A stretch of DNA of 64,000 nt from Adiantum capillus-veneris (taxonomy: Eukaryota; Streptophyta; Polypodiopsida; Polypodiales; Pteridaceae): contig CM043948.1 in assembly GCA_014529385.2 (NCBI GenBank), forward strand, positions 22,073,951 to 22,137,950, read 5' to 3'. Shown piece by piece: positions 10,490-21,142 of this stretch (position 1 is the stretch's first letter; each line of letters starts with the position of its first letter). The translations under genes and the position numbers were made by a program. The notes beneath the pieces were generated by a model, which worked only from the letters and a program-made list of their open reading frames with translations, was not told the origin of the DNA and ran no database searches.

Positions 10490-12136
10490 AATGAGAGCAT
10501 GCAAGTGGAGATGGACTCATTACATCACAACCAAACATGGGAGTTGGTTTAGTTGCCTAAAGGTAAGCGGGCACTTTGAAACAAATGGGTGTACAAGCTA
10601 AAGGAAGAAGAAGACGAGAAGAAAAGGTACAAGTCTAGGCTTGTGGTGAAAGGGTTTTCTCAAAAGAAAGGTATTGACTTCAATGAAATATTTTCTCCTG
10701 TTGTAAAAATGAACCAATTATGCTTGTCTTAAGCCTTGTGACAACTCATGATTTAAATCTTGAGCAAATGGATGTAAATATGGCATTCCCTCACGGTGAC
10801 TTAGAGGAGGAAATTTACATGCTTCAACGAAAGGGGTATAAAGTAAAAGGTAAGGAGAAAATGATTTGCAGATTAAAGAAGAGCTTGTATGGTTTAAAGC
10901 AAGCATCAAGACAATGGTACTTGAATTTTGATCAATGGATGATAGATCATGGATTCAAAAGATGCAACTTAGATCATTACATAAAGTAAAAGGTAAGGAG
11001 AAAATGATTTGCAGATTAAAGAAGAGCTTGTATGGTTTAAAGCAAGCATCAAGACAATGGTACTTGAACTTCGATCGATGGATGATGGATCATGGATTCA
11101 AAAGATGCAACTTAGATCATTACATCTACAAAAAGAATTTGGGAGATGGGAAGTTCATCATACTAATGTTGTATATTGATGATGTGATGATTGCAAGTGC
11201 TAACATGCAGGATATCAAAGACCTAAAAGAGGAGATGTCTAAATCTTTTTCAATGAAAATTAATGTGCTGCAAAGAGGATACTTGGTATGAAGATATCAA
11301 GGGATAGGACAAAGAAGACAATAAAGCTATCTCAGGAGGATTACATCAAGAAGGTACTAGAAAGGTTTGCAATATAAGATGAAAAATCTATTTCTACACC
11401 TTTAGCTAGTCACTTTAAACTAACCAAAGATATATTTCCAAAGACACAAGAGGAGATAGCCTATATGTCTAAAGTTCCATATGTTGCAGCCGTAGGTTCT
11501 CTTATGTATTCTATGGTCTGGACAAGGCCAGACATCGCACATGCAGTGAGATTTGTAAGTAGGTTCATGGACAACCCAGGTAAAGAGCACTAGCAAGCTG
11601 TGAAGTGGATACTTAGGTATCTGAAAGGGACAACAATGAATGCTTTGTATTTTGGAGGAATTGATATTTTTCTTCAAGGGTATGCTGATGCAGATATGGC
11701 AGGTGACAAAGATACTTGAAGGAGCACTACTGTCTAGTATGTCTTCATGATTGGAGGCACAATAGTAAGCTGGGCTTCAAAGCTACAAAAAGTGGTCTCA
11801 CTGTCTACCATGGAAGCAGAGTATGTAGCAATGACAGAGGCAAGCAAAAAAATTATGTGGCTTCACAGATTCTTAAAAGAGCTTGGATTCAAATAGGACA
11901 ATTGTGCCTTCTACAGTGATAGCCAAAGTGCTATCCATCTTGCAAAGAACTCAACCTTTCATTCAAGGACAAAGCACATTGAGGTGAGATATCACTTCAT
12001 ATGCACATTTTTGGAAGAGGGATAGCTAAAGCTAGGAAATGTGCACACAAGTGAAAATCCTGCAGACATGTTTACAATGGTGATCAACAAGCAGAAGTTG
12101 AGATTTTTTGCATCTTCAATTGACATTCAAGGATAA
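10490..12136 (+). pseudogene. Ty1/Copia reverse transcriptase and RNase H (C2)
   Basis: RT begins MQVEMDSLHHNQTWELV and continues KSRLVVKGFSQKKGIDFNEI and EQMDVNMAFPHGDLEEEIYM. The catalytic box LMLYIDDVMIASANM is present. RNase H is seen as SLSTMEAEYVAMTEASK, YSDSQSAIHLAKNSTFHSRT and, at the end, NVHTSENPADMF. The gene is broken by several stops and by a 143-bp internal tandem duplication (10840-11128) that shifts the frame. A purine run at about 12187-12196 precedes the 3' LTR. Confidence 0.87.
10840..11128 (+). repeat. 143-bp tandem duplication within C2 RT
   Basis: Two direct copies start AAAGTAAAAGGTAAGGAG at about 10840 and 10983 and end near TTAGATCATTACAT. Both encode KSLYGLKQASRQWYLNFD. 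The 143-base period is not a multiple of three, so the duplication itself shifts the frame; a TAA arises at its junction (about 10987-10989). The copies differ at only a few bases. Confidence 0.85.
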
Positions 12137-12196
12137 GAAGCCAAGATGGAAATCAGTCATAGTTTTGGTGTGGAGATCAGTCTCCAAGTGGAAGAT

Positions 12197-12609
12197 TGTT
12201 AAGTAGGGAGCCTGATTTACCCCTTGTAATTTTCTATACAAAAAATGCACATTTGTAAGGCCCCCGTTATATGAGGAGAAGCCATCGTACGTAAAGAAAA
12301 ATCACTCGCCGAAAACCATTTTCTTTTATGGAATATTTTTTTTCACCGGAATATTATGTCCGGACAACGGTCGCGAAAAGTGGTCAAAAAATGATCGATC
12401 GGTTGACCGGTGGTCGGTAGTCAATGACCGGTGGTCAGTGGGCAAATTCAATGGTCGATAGCCAATTTCAAGGTGGACTTGTCTTCTCAAAGGCAGCCAC
12501 ACATGGGTTCAGTGGAGAGTCCAAGACGAACTTGTCAACACAAGGGCGGCTACACACGACTGCCTCTCATGAGAGAGGGAAGCCCTTTTGGCCTATAAAA
12601 GGAGGCCTT
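12197..12609 (+). mobile_element. 3' LTR of C2, first part (interrupted by T)
   Basis: Starts TGTTAAGTAGGGAG and aligns with the 5' LTR at 6760 onward up to GGCCTATAAAAGGAGG. It stops at GCCTT (12605-12609), where element T has inserted. The rest of the LTR is at 15738-16078. Confidence 0.88.
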
Positions 12610-12857
12610 TGTTGGGTGTCAAGCCCAAATGGGAACATACTCTTAACGCATGCAAAGGCTACTGGACATTGCATGTATAAAGGATGGTCGAAATCAATCT
12701 AGACTCCTATATATGTAAGGCTTCACAAAAGAGAATATAGCGTTATTTTTACTCCTGTGTGTATAGACTTGTCTCTCTCTCTCTTTTGTGTTTTTCTGCT
12801 GCTCATCATCCACGCCATGGCCCTCAGGCGGCATCCTCCCTAGCTCCAACCCCAACA
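12610..12857 (+). mobile_element. LTR 1 of small LTR element T (248 bp)
   Basis: Begins TGTTGGGTGTCAAGCCC and ends CCAACCCCAACA. A TATA-like GTATAAAGG lies near 12675. An exact iMet PBS (TGGTATCAGAGC) follows at 12860-12871. Nearly identical to the LTRs at 14110 and 15490. Confidence 0.9.
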
Positions 12858-14109
12858 AATGGTATCAGAGCGTGTACTCGGTCTTGGCCCAAATCAGCAC
12901 GCGGGTACAACCCCTTACACAGGCAAGAGAAGGTTGTCGACTTGCATCAAATTTCACAAAAAATTGCATGAATAGCATCACCCTGGCTTACTGACGCAAT
13001 CCCGACTCTTCAGCGACGTCCAATTCGGCCTCTACAGCCTGCCTACAAGAAGGTTTCGTGATCGCTCTGTGCTCTGTTCGTCTCTCTATAAACTCAAATC
13101 GTCACTTGGGTTTTATTTCACACTGCATTTGATTTGGCCAACCTCAATTAACCCCTTAAGCAAGAGGGATTCACACCCTATAGTGACGATCTTGATGCTC
13201 CTTCGAGTAGACAACCCTACGCCTATGTTGTTTGGCATCTTAGCCTACCTTACAACTATGATTCTCAAGCTTCAGTGGATTAAATTTTCGGGTTTGAAGC
13301 CACGACTCCATGAACCCTTCCTCCAAGCTCTTGTGACCATGGACAATCTCTTCATACATGCGTGTAACTTAGTGCTAGTGCACATAAAGCTCGAGAAGTC
13401 TTCATCACCTCTTAAAGCATGCCTCTTCAATTGGCAGAGATCTCTTCAAACTATTTCAGTTCGCGATGTGTTGAAGGTTGTTTCGGAGTTGTGCTCGAGG
13501 TACATGAAAAAGCAGAGATTTGGAGCTATGTTGTTTTATATGAAGCATCAATTGTCATGCATGGATGTTCGCTTCAAAAATGCGGTATACAACTTCAAGT
13601 TCAAAGCTCATTCAACGGTTTGCTCAGAAGACTCGACATATACACAGTCCGCAATTTTATTCTATTTTTCTTGTTAAGTGTCATAGACTTATGGTTTGTC
13701 TATTGTAAAAAACAATCATATATTTCCTGTCAAAAGCCTTGTTTTTAGCTTATCAAATGTCAGTTACAGCCATGTCCAAATATGTACAAGATATAGACAC
13801 TACCATCCATAAATGGTAAGACCTCCCAATTTTTTGTCAGTTCTCATCCCATTTTTGTTGTACCCTCATGACATTACTGGGTACACCTTTAACCCAAGGT
13901 GTGGCAGTGCACCAAAAACTCCAATTTTGGTAGCTAGTTTTCTGACCTACACCCTATCTGTTCAAGGGGGGGTTTCCTATCATAGCACCAGGTTATGGAT
14001 ACACCAGAAATCCTTGGTTGTGAGAAAACCTAAAACTCATGGTTGACGAGTACACCAAAAACTCGAGGTATCATGAGTTGCTTGTCCAGTTCGGGCTTGA
14101 GGGGGGGAT
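12858..14109 (+). mobile_element. Internal region 1 of element T (non-autonomous)
   Basis: 1252 bp from the PBS (12860-12871) to a purine tract ending GAGGGGGGGATT before the next LTR. No gag, protease, RT or integrase motif is visible, so T would depend on proteins of another element. Its size is near that of TRIM/SMART-type elements. The only long open frame is at 13069-13677. Confidence 0.8.
13069..13677 (+). CDS. Unrecognised 202-codon ORF in T, unit 1
   Basis: Open from ATG to TAA and shared with the second unit (14511-15128). It is rich in Leu, Ser and Lys, with segments such as LMLLRVDNPTPMLFGILAYL, LQWIKFSGLKPRLHEPFL and ISVRDVLKVVSELCSRYMKK. I do not recognise a family. The hydrophobic part may be accidental. 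The match between units shows recent duplication, not necessarily selection on protein. It could be a fragment of captured host sequence or chance. Confidence 0.25.
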   Translation: MLCSSLYKLKSSLGFYFTLHLIWPTSINPLSKRDSHPIVTILMLLRVDNPTPMLFGILAYLTTMILKLQWIKFSGLKPRLHEPFLQALVTMDNLFIHACNLVLVHIKLEKSSSPLKACLFNWQRSLQTISVRDVLKVVSELCSRYMKKQRFGAMLFYMKHQLSCMDVRFKNAVYNFKFKAHSTVCSEDSTYTQSAILFYFSC

Positions 14110-14359
14110 TGTTGGGTGTCAAGCCCAAATGGGAACATACTCTTAACGCATGCAAAGGCTACTGGACATTGCATGTATAAAGGATGGTCGAAATCAATCT
14201 AGACTCCTATATATGTAAGGCTTCACAAAAGAGAATATAGCGTTATTTTTACTCCTGTGTGTATCGACTTCTCTCTCTCTCTCTCTTTCGTGTTTTTCTG
14301 CTGCTCATCATCCACGCCATGGCCCTCAAGCAGCATCCTCCCTAGCTCCAACCCCAAGA
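14110..14359 (+). mobile_element. LTR 2 of T (shared middle LTR, 250 bp)
   Basis: Starts TGTTGGGTGTCAAGCCC, ends CCCCAAGA (C to G change in the terminal CA), and is followed by an exact PBS TGGTATCAGAGC at 14362-14373. It serves as 3' LTR of the first unit and 5' LTR of the second. Confidence 0.9.
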
Positions 14360-15489
14360 GATGGTATCAGAGCGTGTACATCCCGACTCTTGAGCGACGT
14401 CCAATTCGGCCTCTATAGCCTGCCTACAAGAAGGTTTTGCCTTCGCTCTGTGCTCTGTTCGTCTCTCTACAAACTCAAAATCGTCACTTGGGTTTTATTT
14501 CACACTGCATTTGATTTGGCCAACCTCAATTAACCCCTTAATCAAGAGGGATTCACACCCTACAGTGCCGAGCTCGATGCTCCTTCGAGTAGACAACCCT
14601 ACGCCTATGCTGTTTGGCATCTTAGCCTACCTTACAACTATGATTCTCAAGCTTCAGTGGATTAAATTTTCAGGTTTGAAGCCACGACTCCATGAACCCT
14701 TCCTCCAAGCTCTTGTGACCATGGACAATCTCTTCATACATGCGTGTAACTTAGTGCTAGTGCACATAAAGCTCGAGAAGTCTTCATCACCTCTTAAAGC
14801 ATGCCTCTTCAATTGGCAGAGATCTCTTCAAACTATTTCAGTTCGTGATGTGTTGAAGGTTGTTTCGGAGTTGTGCTCGAGGTACATGAAAAAGCAGAGA
14901 TTTGGAGCTATGTTGTTTTATATGCAGCATCAATTGTCATGCATGGATGTTCTTTTCAAAAATGCGGTTTACATTCAAGTTCAAAGCTCATTCAACGGTT
15001 TGCTCAGAACACTCGACATATACACAGTCCAAAATTTTATTCTATTTTTCTTGTTAAGTGTCATAGACTTATGGTTTGTCTATTGTCAAAAAAAATCATA
15101 TATTTCCTGTCAAAAGCCTTGTTTTTAGCTTATCAAATGTCAGTTACAGCCATGTCCAAATATGTACAGGATATAGACATTGCCATCCATAAATGGTAAG
15201 ACCTCCCAATTTTTTGTCAGTTCTCATCCCATTTTTGTTGTACCCTCATGAGGTTACTGGGTACACCTTTAACCCAAGGTGTGGCAGTGAACCAAAAACT
15301 CCATTTTTGGTAGCTAGTTTTCTGACCTACACCCTATCTGTTCAAGGGGGGGTTTCCTATCATAGCACTAGGTTATGGATACACCAAAAATCCTTGGTTA
15401 TGAGAAAACCTAAAACTCATGGTTGACGAGTACACCAAAAACTCGAGGTATCATGAGTTGCTTGTCCAGTTCGGGCTTGAGGGGGGGAT
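14360..15489 (+). mobile_element. Internal region 2 of element T
   Basis: 1130 bp, closely matching the first internal region but lacking about 120 bp just after the PBS, between TGTAC and ATCCCGACTCTT. It ends in the same purine-rich tract before the third LTR. It carries the second copy of the unknown ORF (14511-15128), which differs from the first by small indels near its end. Confidence 0.85.
14511..15128 (+). CDS. Unrecognised 205-codon ORF in T, unit 2
   Basis: Homologue of the ORF at 13069-13677; the shared core includes LMLLRVDNPTPMLFGILAYL. A small deletion near 14970 changes the frame relative to unit 1, so the C-terminal ends differ. No function can be assigned. Confidence 0.25.
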   Translation: MIWPTSINPLIKRDSHPTVPSSMLLRVDNPTPMLFGILAYLTTMILKLQWIKFSGLKPRLHEPFLQALVTMDNLFIHACNLVLVHIKLEKSSSPLKACLFNWQRSLQTISVRDVLKVVSELCSRYMKKQRFGAMLFYMQHQLSCMDVLFKNAVYIQVQSSFNGLLRTLDIYTVQNFILFFLLSVIDLWFVYCQKKSYISCQKPCF

Positions 15490-15737
15490 TGTTGGGTGTC
15501 AAGCCCAAATGGGAACATACTCTTAACGCATGCAAAGGCTACTGGACATTGCATGTATAAAGGATGGTCAAAATCAATCTAGACTCCTATATACGTAAGG
15601 CTTCACAAAAGAGAATATAGCGTTATTTTTACTCCTGTGTGTATCGACTTCTCTCTCTCTCTCTTTTGTGTTTTTCTGCTGCTCATCATCCACGCCATGG
15701 CCCTCAGGCGGCATCCTCCCTGGCTCCAACCCCAACA
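15490..15737 (+). mobile_element. LTR 3 of T (248 bp)
   Basis: Same start as the other two LTRs; ends CCAACCCCAACA. The bases after it, GCCTC (15738-15742), match the GCCTT before LTR 1 in four of five positions. This is the target duplication of the whole tandem array, so the array sits at a single insertion site. Confidence 0.88.
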
Positions 15738-15939
15738 GCCTCTTCTACACACAAAAATGGATTGTGAAGCATTGTGGTGCATTGTGAAGTTGATGTGAGG
15801 TGGTGAGAGTGAAGTAAGGCGGGAGCTCCAAAAGGGTACAATCCCTTTATAATATACTTCTTGTTTTGAAGTACTTAAGCCATTGAGTCACTGCTTTCCC
15901 GTGGACGTAGCCCACATTGGGTGAACCACGTATATCGTG

Positions 15940-15998
<59 letters not shown>

Positions 15999-16078
15999 AT
16001 CTCTCGTGTGTGAAAACTATCTCTCTCCATTAAGTAAACTATTCAATTATCTACTTAGCTACGCCCTACTTCCTAACA
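15738..16078 (+). mobile_element. 3' LTR of C2, second part
   Basis: Resumes at CTTCTACACACAAAAATGG exactly where the first part stopped, includes a (CT)n tract at about 15945-15996 and ends CTTCCTAACA. The following TCAAG (16079-16083) matches the flank before the 5' LTR, a perfect 5-bp duplication. Confidence 0.9.
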
Positions 16079-16286
16079 TCAAGACTCTACTGGCATAGTG
16101 AAATGGTTTAATCACGTGTCCCTGCATCCCCCATTTTGTCCCCATCGTAAAGTCCCCCCGTCTTTGGGTCCCCTAAAAAGCTACTATGCCATTTCACATG
16201 ATCAATAAATCTCATCAATTGCTTCATTATTTTGGGAGGTAAGGATTTTAGGATGATTTCCACCTTCTTTGGGTCAACTGAGATAT
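16079..16286 (-). pseudogene. Ty3/Gypsy RT C-terminal part (element H, second piece)
   Basis: On the minus strand it reads SVDPKKVEIILKSLPPKIMK and QLMRFIDHVKWHSS, the connection region after the RT palm of Ty3 elements, running toward RNase H. It is bounded on the right by the 5' LTR of P and on the left by the end of C2. Read on the minus strand, it continues the RT that stops at 52020 and leads into the RNase H at 6759. Confidence 0.8.
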
Positions 16287-17209
16287 TGTTGACCGCTAGG
16301 TCAACATCTTGACATAACTCAACAAAGACTTATTTTCTGAGAGTTATGGAATGCTGAGGATTATGGTTATAAACATCATTTATAAACATCATTATGGTTA
16401 TGGCACTTCCAGATTGTAAATACCATGCCATTTAACCCCTCAAACTCTATTTTTGGTTAACCTAAGGTAGCCTTAGTATGTAAGGTACCTAGGTCACTTT
16501 TGTAAGAACACTTAATCATAATCAAAGTTTAACACTGCCACCTAGTGTGTGTGAAAGAGAAAGAGACTAATTGTGAGCTTCATCCTCACGCTACGCTCGG
16601 CTCGCTCATCGCATTGGAGATGCGACTGTACCATTGTGCCAGCCTCGGAAAGAGCTACGCGTCAAGTCAAGCATTCCACGCGAGACGAAGCACACACATC
16701 GACGCACCTACGAGCTATTTGTGGTCAAAAGTGTATCAAATGATGTCTATTTTCTGCATGCAAGTAGTCATTAGAATCGTGGCGACATAAGCTACGCATA
16801 GATACTCATAGATTTCAGTTTGAGACATTTCAGGATTTCGGCTCTATCTTCATACGTGTTTTTCACAGATGGGCTTAGAGCTAGGGTTTTGAGTGTAGAG
16901 GCTTTGGGACAGGTGTATCCTAGTGAGGGGATAGTGTTCCTTAAGTTTCGTACAATTCTGGCATGGTTTAGTGAGTTTCCTTTTGTTTGTGTGTATGTGG
17001 GTTGGGTGGTGTAGTTGAGAGCAGTGAGATTCTAGATTGTGGTTTAGTTGGCCTTCCAGAGTGTTGTATGTGTAGGATGGTCTCAGCTTGACAAGCTAAA
17101 GAGATTTCCTTCATGTGCCTATCATGTCATCTGTATCCTCGATTGACATTATGTTGATCTAGGTTGGGCTGCATGCACTTTATGGGTGGTGTGATTCTCT
17201 CCCGCAACA
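16287..17209 (+). mobile_element. 5' LTR of element P (923 bp)
   Basis: Starts TGTTGACCGCTAGGTCAAC and ends CTCTCCCGCAACA, directly before a TGGCGCC-type PBS. It pairs with 51169-52019. The LTRs are clearly diverged, with indels (851 versus 923 bp), so P is older than C1. The flank GATAT (16282-16286) resembles GATGC (52020-52024): three of five bases kept, both changes transitions. Confidence 0.9.
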
Positions 17210-17210
17210 T

Positions 17211-17228
17211 TGGCGCCATTGCTGGGGA
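17211..17228 (+). promoter_or_regulatory. Primer binding site of P
   Basis: TGGCGCCATTGCTGGGGA lies one base after the LTR. TGGCGCC-type sites of this form occur in the Tat/Athila group of plant Ty3 elements and are usually assigned to tRNA-Asp. The minus-strand PBS of M is nearly the same. Confidence 0.85.
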
Positions 17229-17403
17229 TACAAGGACATAGGTAGGTATTCCTACTAACACTTGTGTGATGGTTGCTTGCTTTAGTTTCGGATAAAGAAA
17301 GCATTTTTCTTAAGTGGATCCGGAAGAGGTTATTTCGAGATCAAGTGGATAGCCAAGAAGCGTGTGTCTTGCCGAGGGTCTGCGACTAGATATGTTTAGT
17401 TAG

Positions 17404-17587
17404 GATTTTTAGATTCGAGTAGTTGTTGGTGGTCAAGATCTTTGTGAGGTGGATAAAACATTTGCTAGTTTATGTGTAGCATTGAAGCGTTTTTAGATTT
17501 TTAGATTAGAGTAGTTGTTGGTGGTCAAGATCTTTGTGAGGTGGATAAAGCATTTTCTAGTTTATGTGTGGCATTGAAGTGTTTTTC
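17404..17587 (+). repeat. 92-bp tandem duplication in P leader
   Basis: Two direct copies starting GATTTTTAGATT at 17404 and 17496 and both containing AGTTGTTGGTGGTCAAGATC. They differ at a few bases. Confidence 0.85.
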
Positions 17588-17833
17588 TACTCATAGATGC
17601 AAAACCCCATATGATTTGTAGGAGTAGCTTTAGGTAAATGATCTGATTATAATCTAGAGCTATTCATCATTGGTGTATTTGCTAAAGTGCTTGTTTGCAT
17701 TCATGATCTCTGGAAAGTTTTCTTTTGAGAAAAAAATGCAATAAACAACTCTCTATTGACATTTTTGCATGGCTGGTTGATGTTGAATATATAAGCGGGC
17801 ATCTGTGAACAAAAAATGAAATTCAGTAAACTT

Positions 17834-17856
17834 GGACATAACACACGTATAATGTC
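17834..17856 (+). repeat. Palindrome of P leader, copy 1 (degenerate)
   Basis: Outer arms GACAT and ATGTC flank an imperfect centre. It is the weakest of three related palindromes spaced about 280 bp. Confidence 0.5.
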
Positions 17857-18110
17857 TCAAGAGGCATTTAGAGACCAAATTTAAAAAATCTAACTGTACT
17901 AGAGTGTTCAGAAGGGGGGTTTTAAACTAAGTACACCTTGAGACTAGTTTTTGACCCACTCGTGACACCCAAAAGACAAAAGACGGAGTGTCAAAAGCGG
18001 GAAATAAAAAAACTTGTGATTCTGAGAACATTTTTGCATGAGAATTGGTAGAAGTGGTTGAAAATCAGTGCTAGAGACTTGGGATGCCTATCTGTCAAAA
18101 AAATCATCAG

Positions 18111-18138
18111 CAGACATCATATGCGTAAATGATGTCTG
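18111..18138 (+). repeat. Palindrome of P leader, copy 2
   Basis: Perfect 10-bp arms CAGACATCAT and ATGATGTCTG around an 8-base centre. Confidence 0.75.
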
Positions 18139-18391
18139 AAGGGTGATCTGGAAAAAATTTTGAACTTTTGACATTATACCCATCTTGTGCATATTGTGTT
18201 GAGCATATAAACCAAATTTCATATTATTTGGATATATAGATTGAGAACTAAGGGGATTTTACTCTTTCAAGGGATTTCCTTGTCAAAAAGTGGTGATTTT
18301 GAGCAAGTTCGACATTCAAAATGACCACATATTCTTGTTGTATGCATCAAGGAGCACATGTGGTAGAACATAACTAAATTTTGACCACTTG

Positions 18392-18413
18392 GACATCATA
18401 CGTGTATGATGTC
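18392..18413 (+). repeat. Palindrome of P leader, copy 3
   Basis: Perfect 10-bp arms GACATCATAC and GTATGATGTC with a 2-base centre. It lies 280 bp after copy 2. The core ACATCAT recurs in the 3' part of P (50290 and, inverted, about 50354). Confidence 0.75.
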
Positions 18414-18814
18414 TTAGAGGTCAAATCTAAGGTCAAAAGTTACATCTGAGTGCACCCTTGTGATGTACAGCATTTAGGAAGCATATGGGTCAAATTTCAT
18501 CAAAATTGAAGCACTTTTGAGCTTGCAAAATCCACAAGACGCATCTAGGCAAAGTAAAGGCTTAAAGTGATCATAACTTGCTCAAAAAGTGCAAAATGCA
18601 TATGCAAGTTAGGGGTGTCCAAAAGTGAGAATTTTGAGAAAACGATCGCAGTTTTGGACATAGTCTTGACTTTTCCCTAACCAAAGCACTTGAACACATT
18701 GGACTAAGTCTACTTACATCAAGCTAGATAAGCCCAGAGATCATGTTCTCTTTATAGTCAAACTCAGCTTATACAAGCTTCGAGATCCCAACGATAGAGG
18801 AGCATCTGCCCTCA

Positions 18815-20453
18815 ATGGATCTTCCAAACTTGCAGTTGATAAAGACCAATATTGTTGAGAGAGTTTGGATAACATGTCATGAGAGTGAAGGATTGTATAG
18901 ATACATTGACAACAATGAGTTCAACCTTTATAGGTGCTCAGAGCCATACCCAGAAGAGCTGACAAATTACAAGCTCTTCTATGTCTATACATATGGAGTG
19001 GATTACCAATGGAAGTCTATAGTTGTTGACAAGTATGAACGAGAACATAGGGCTGTAGAAAGCACAAACCAATGCACTGCATTAAAAATGGGTGGATATT
19101 TGGTCAATGAAGGAACACAAGTATCTCCACCAAAACAAGGATTCCTATGAGAATTCCAAAGAGGGATCCACCTGGATTCCCTTCAAGAGGGATAAAGAGA
19201 GATGAAGTGATCACAGAGATGGAAGACATGCCTCCTCAAGTGACTCTCCGTAATGAACCAATCTCCAATAGAACGACCAATCCCTTTGAAGAAGAAACTA
19301 GGCATAGTAGAAGACCTAAAGCGAGAGAAGGATTGGGAGAGTTTATGGTTAGACTTGTAGACAATCGGCGAGTTAGACCATCCCATATCCAGAGATGGGT
19401 AAATAGGAAATACACCGGAGATAAAGATCCGAGAGATCACATAGCGGCTTTTAAAAAAGTAATTAGAGCAGATGAAGTTTTGGATTTTGCAACATAGTTT
19501 GTGGGATTTGGACTAACTCTATAAGATGACGTGGCTACATGGTTTGACTCAGTGGAAAGATGTGATTTTGAGACTCTAGACGAGCTGTTTGAGGAATTCA
19601 TTGAAGAATTCTTGTAAAAAGGCATAGCTCACAATACGGTCTCGCAAATTCACAGATTCAAATAGAAAGAAGGCGAGTCAGTACGAAAAGCGACATTACG
19701 GCTCAAGAGATATGTCAAGTTCTGGTCAGGAGTGGAACTTCCTACGCAAGCATGATTAATATTGATATCTATCCAGGGAATGAGACATGCGAGTCCCCAA
19801 AAGGATTTGCATAGATTAGGATCATGACGCTAAAACAAATTGATCAAAGAAGCTCTTTATTTGGTGGATAAATGTGAACAAAGTAAAGAAAATGATTGTA
19901 AGAGTCAAGAGGATGACACATTCTCTCAGCACAGTGATTCACAGATGAGTGAGTCCATTACAAAACAAGCGGCACCTATCGATCTAGAAAAGTTTATCAA
20001 CAAAATGGTCAAGAGGTTAGCTCCTGTTGTAAATGTTGATCAAAGGGAGCTTAAGTGGTCCGAAATTAAGAGGAAATGGACAAACCATACGAGAGAAGAG
20101 TGTTACTATGGCATGGATTATGCCAGGGAAAGTTATGTACAAACTACTCCAATAGCACCTTCTCCACCTAGATACATTACGGGGAAACACCAGGTCCGGT
20201 AGGAGTTGCAAGACCATAGCTTCTCTTAGGACAACAACCTACACTACTAGGTTCTAGAATGCCTGTAGACATGAGATACATGCCAATGAGGGAAGTCTCT
20301 ACTAAACAAGTGTTAGTACCAGCAACGTATTATAAAAAGCCAAAGTGGGTACTGCCCTTCGAAGAAACAAAAGATGAGAGAAACACAAGGAGTGTTGAGG
20401 CCGGGACAACCTCCACCTCCTGTGTTTTGACCTAAATAAAGAAGGTATGAGAT
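18815..20453 (+). pseudogene. P gag, 5' part (interrupted by M)
   Basis: Starts MDLPNLQLIKTNIVERVW; the frame runs through NLYRCSEPYPEELTNYKLF to a stop at 19148-19150. A second frame from 19147 carries the capsid core: RVRPSHIQRWVNRKYTG, DPRDHIAAFKKVIRADEVLD, then TWFDSVERCDFETLDELF and RLKRYVKFWSGVELPTQA. It ends in IKRKWTNHTREECYYGMD and a stop at 20200. The same blocks occur in M gag (42637-39795), so P and M are related. Frameshifts and about six premature stops are visible. The gene is cut at 20453 by M and continues at 45264. Confidence 0.82.
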
Positions 20454-21058
20454 TGTTTTAGGGAAAAACTACTCCCCTATTCATGCTCACAAGCACGACA
20501 CAAACAACATACTTATCATCCGATGACACGACTAACCCATAGGTGCACGTAGGCAATCTCATTAGCTTGTCAGGCTGAGACCAATCTACACATACGCACT
20601 TCTATGATGCAACTGGTAGAATGCAACCCACTCTATCCCTAAACGCTCACAACACCATTTACATCTCAAATGAACTCGGAATCGCATCAAACTTACTAGG
20701 CACCATCCTCTCAATAAGATATGCTTACCTATAAGTCTAATCTCACCAAATTTGAACCCTAGTTATCTCGATTACAGTCGCGATAGACTCACAGGTCATA
20801 ATCCAAAAGTGGGCAAAACCTAAGTTTATGAGTATCTATGTGTAGCTAATCTCTTTCTCATTCCATAAAGCACTTGATTGTTGAAAACAGACACTGTTTG
20901 TGTTACTTACAATCAAAACAAGCTCGAGGAAGGATCGATCGCGAACGGCTCGAAAATGTGAATGCGTGGCAGGGGCGCGTAGCTCTCGGAGAGGCTACCG
21001 CGATGGTGTGGTCACGTCGTGAATCCGGTGAGGAAGAAGCGCATAGCAAAGAGGATAA

Positions 21059-21142
<84 letters not shown>

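Larger units (their letters stand above)
17229..18814 (+). other. Long untranslated leader of P, with tandem and palindromic repeats
   Basis: About 1.6 kb without coding signs between PBS and gag. The first part matches the start of the M leader (shared GTGTCTTGCCGAGGGTCTG near 17370). A 92-bp tandem duplication lies at 17404-17587. Three imperfect palindromes at about 17834, 18111 and 18392 are listed separately. Confidence 0.7.

Noticed and set aside
13069-13677. Reading the T ORF as a membrane or retroviral protein
   Set aside because: Hydrophobic stretches are irregular and no gag, protease or RT motif is present; kept only as an unrecognised ORF.
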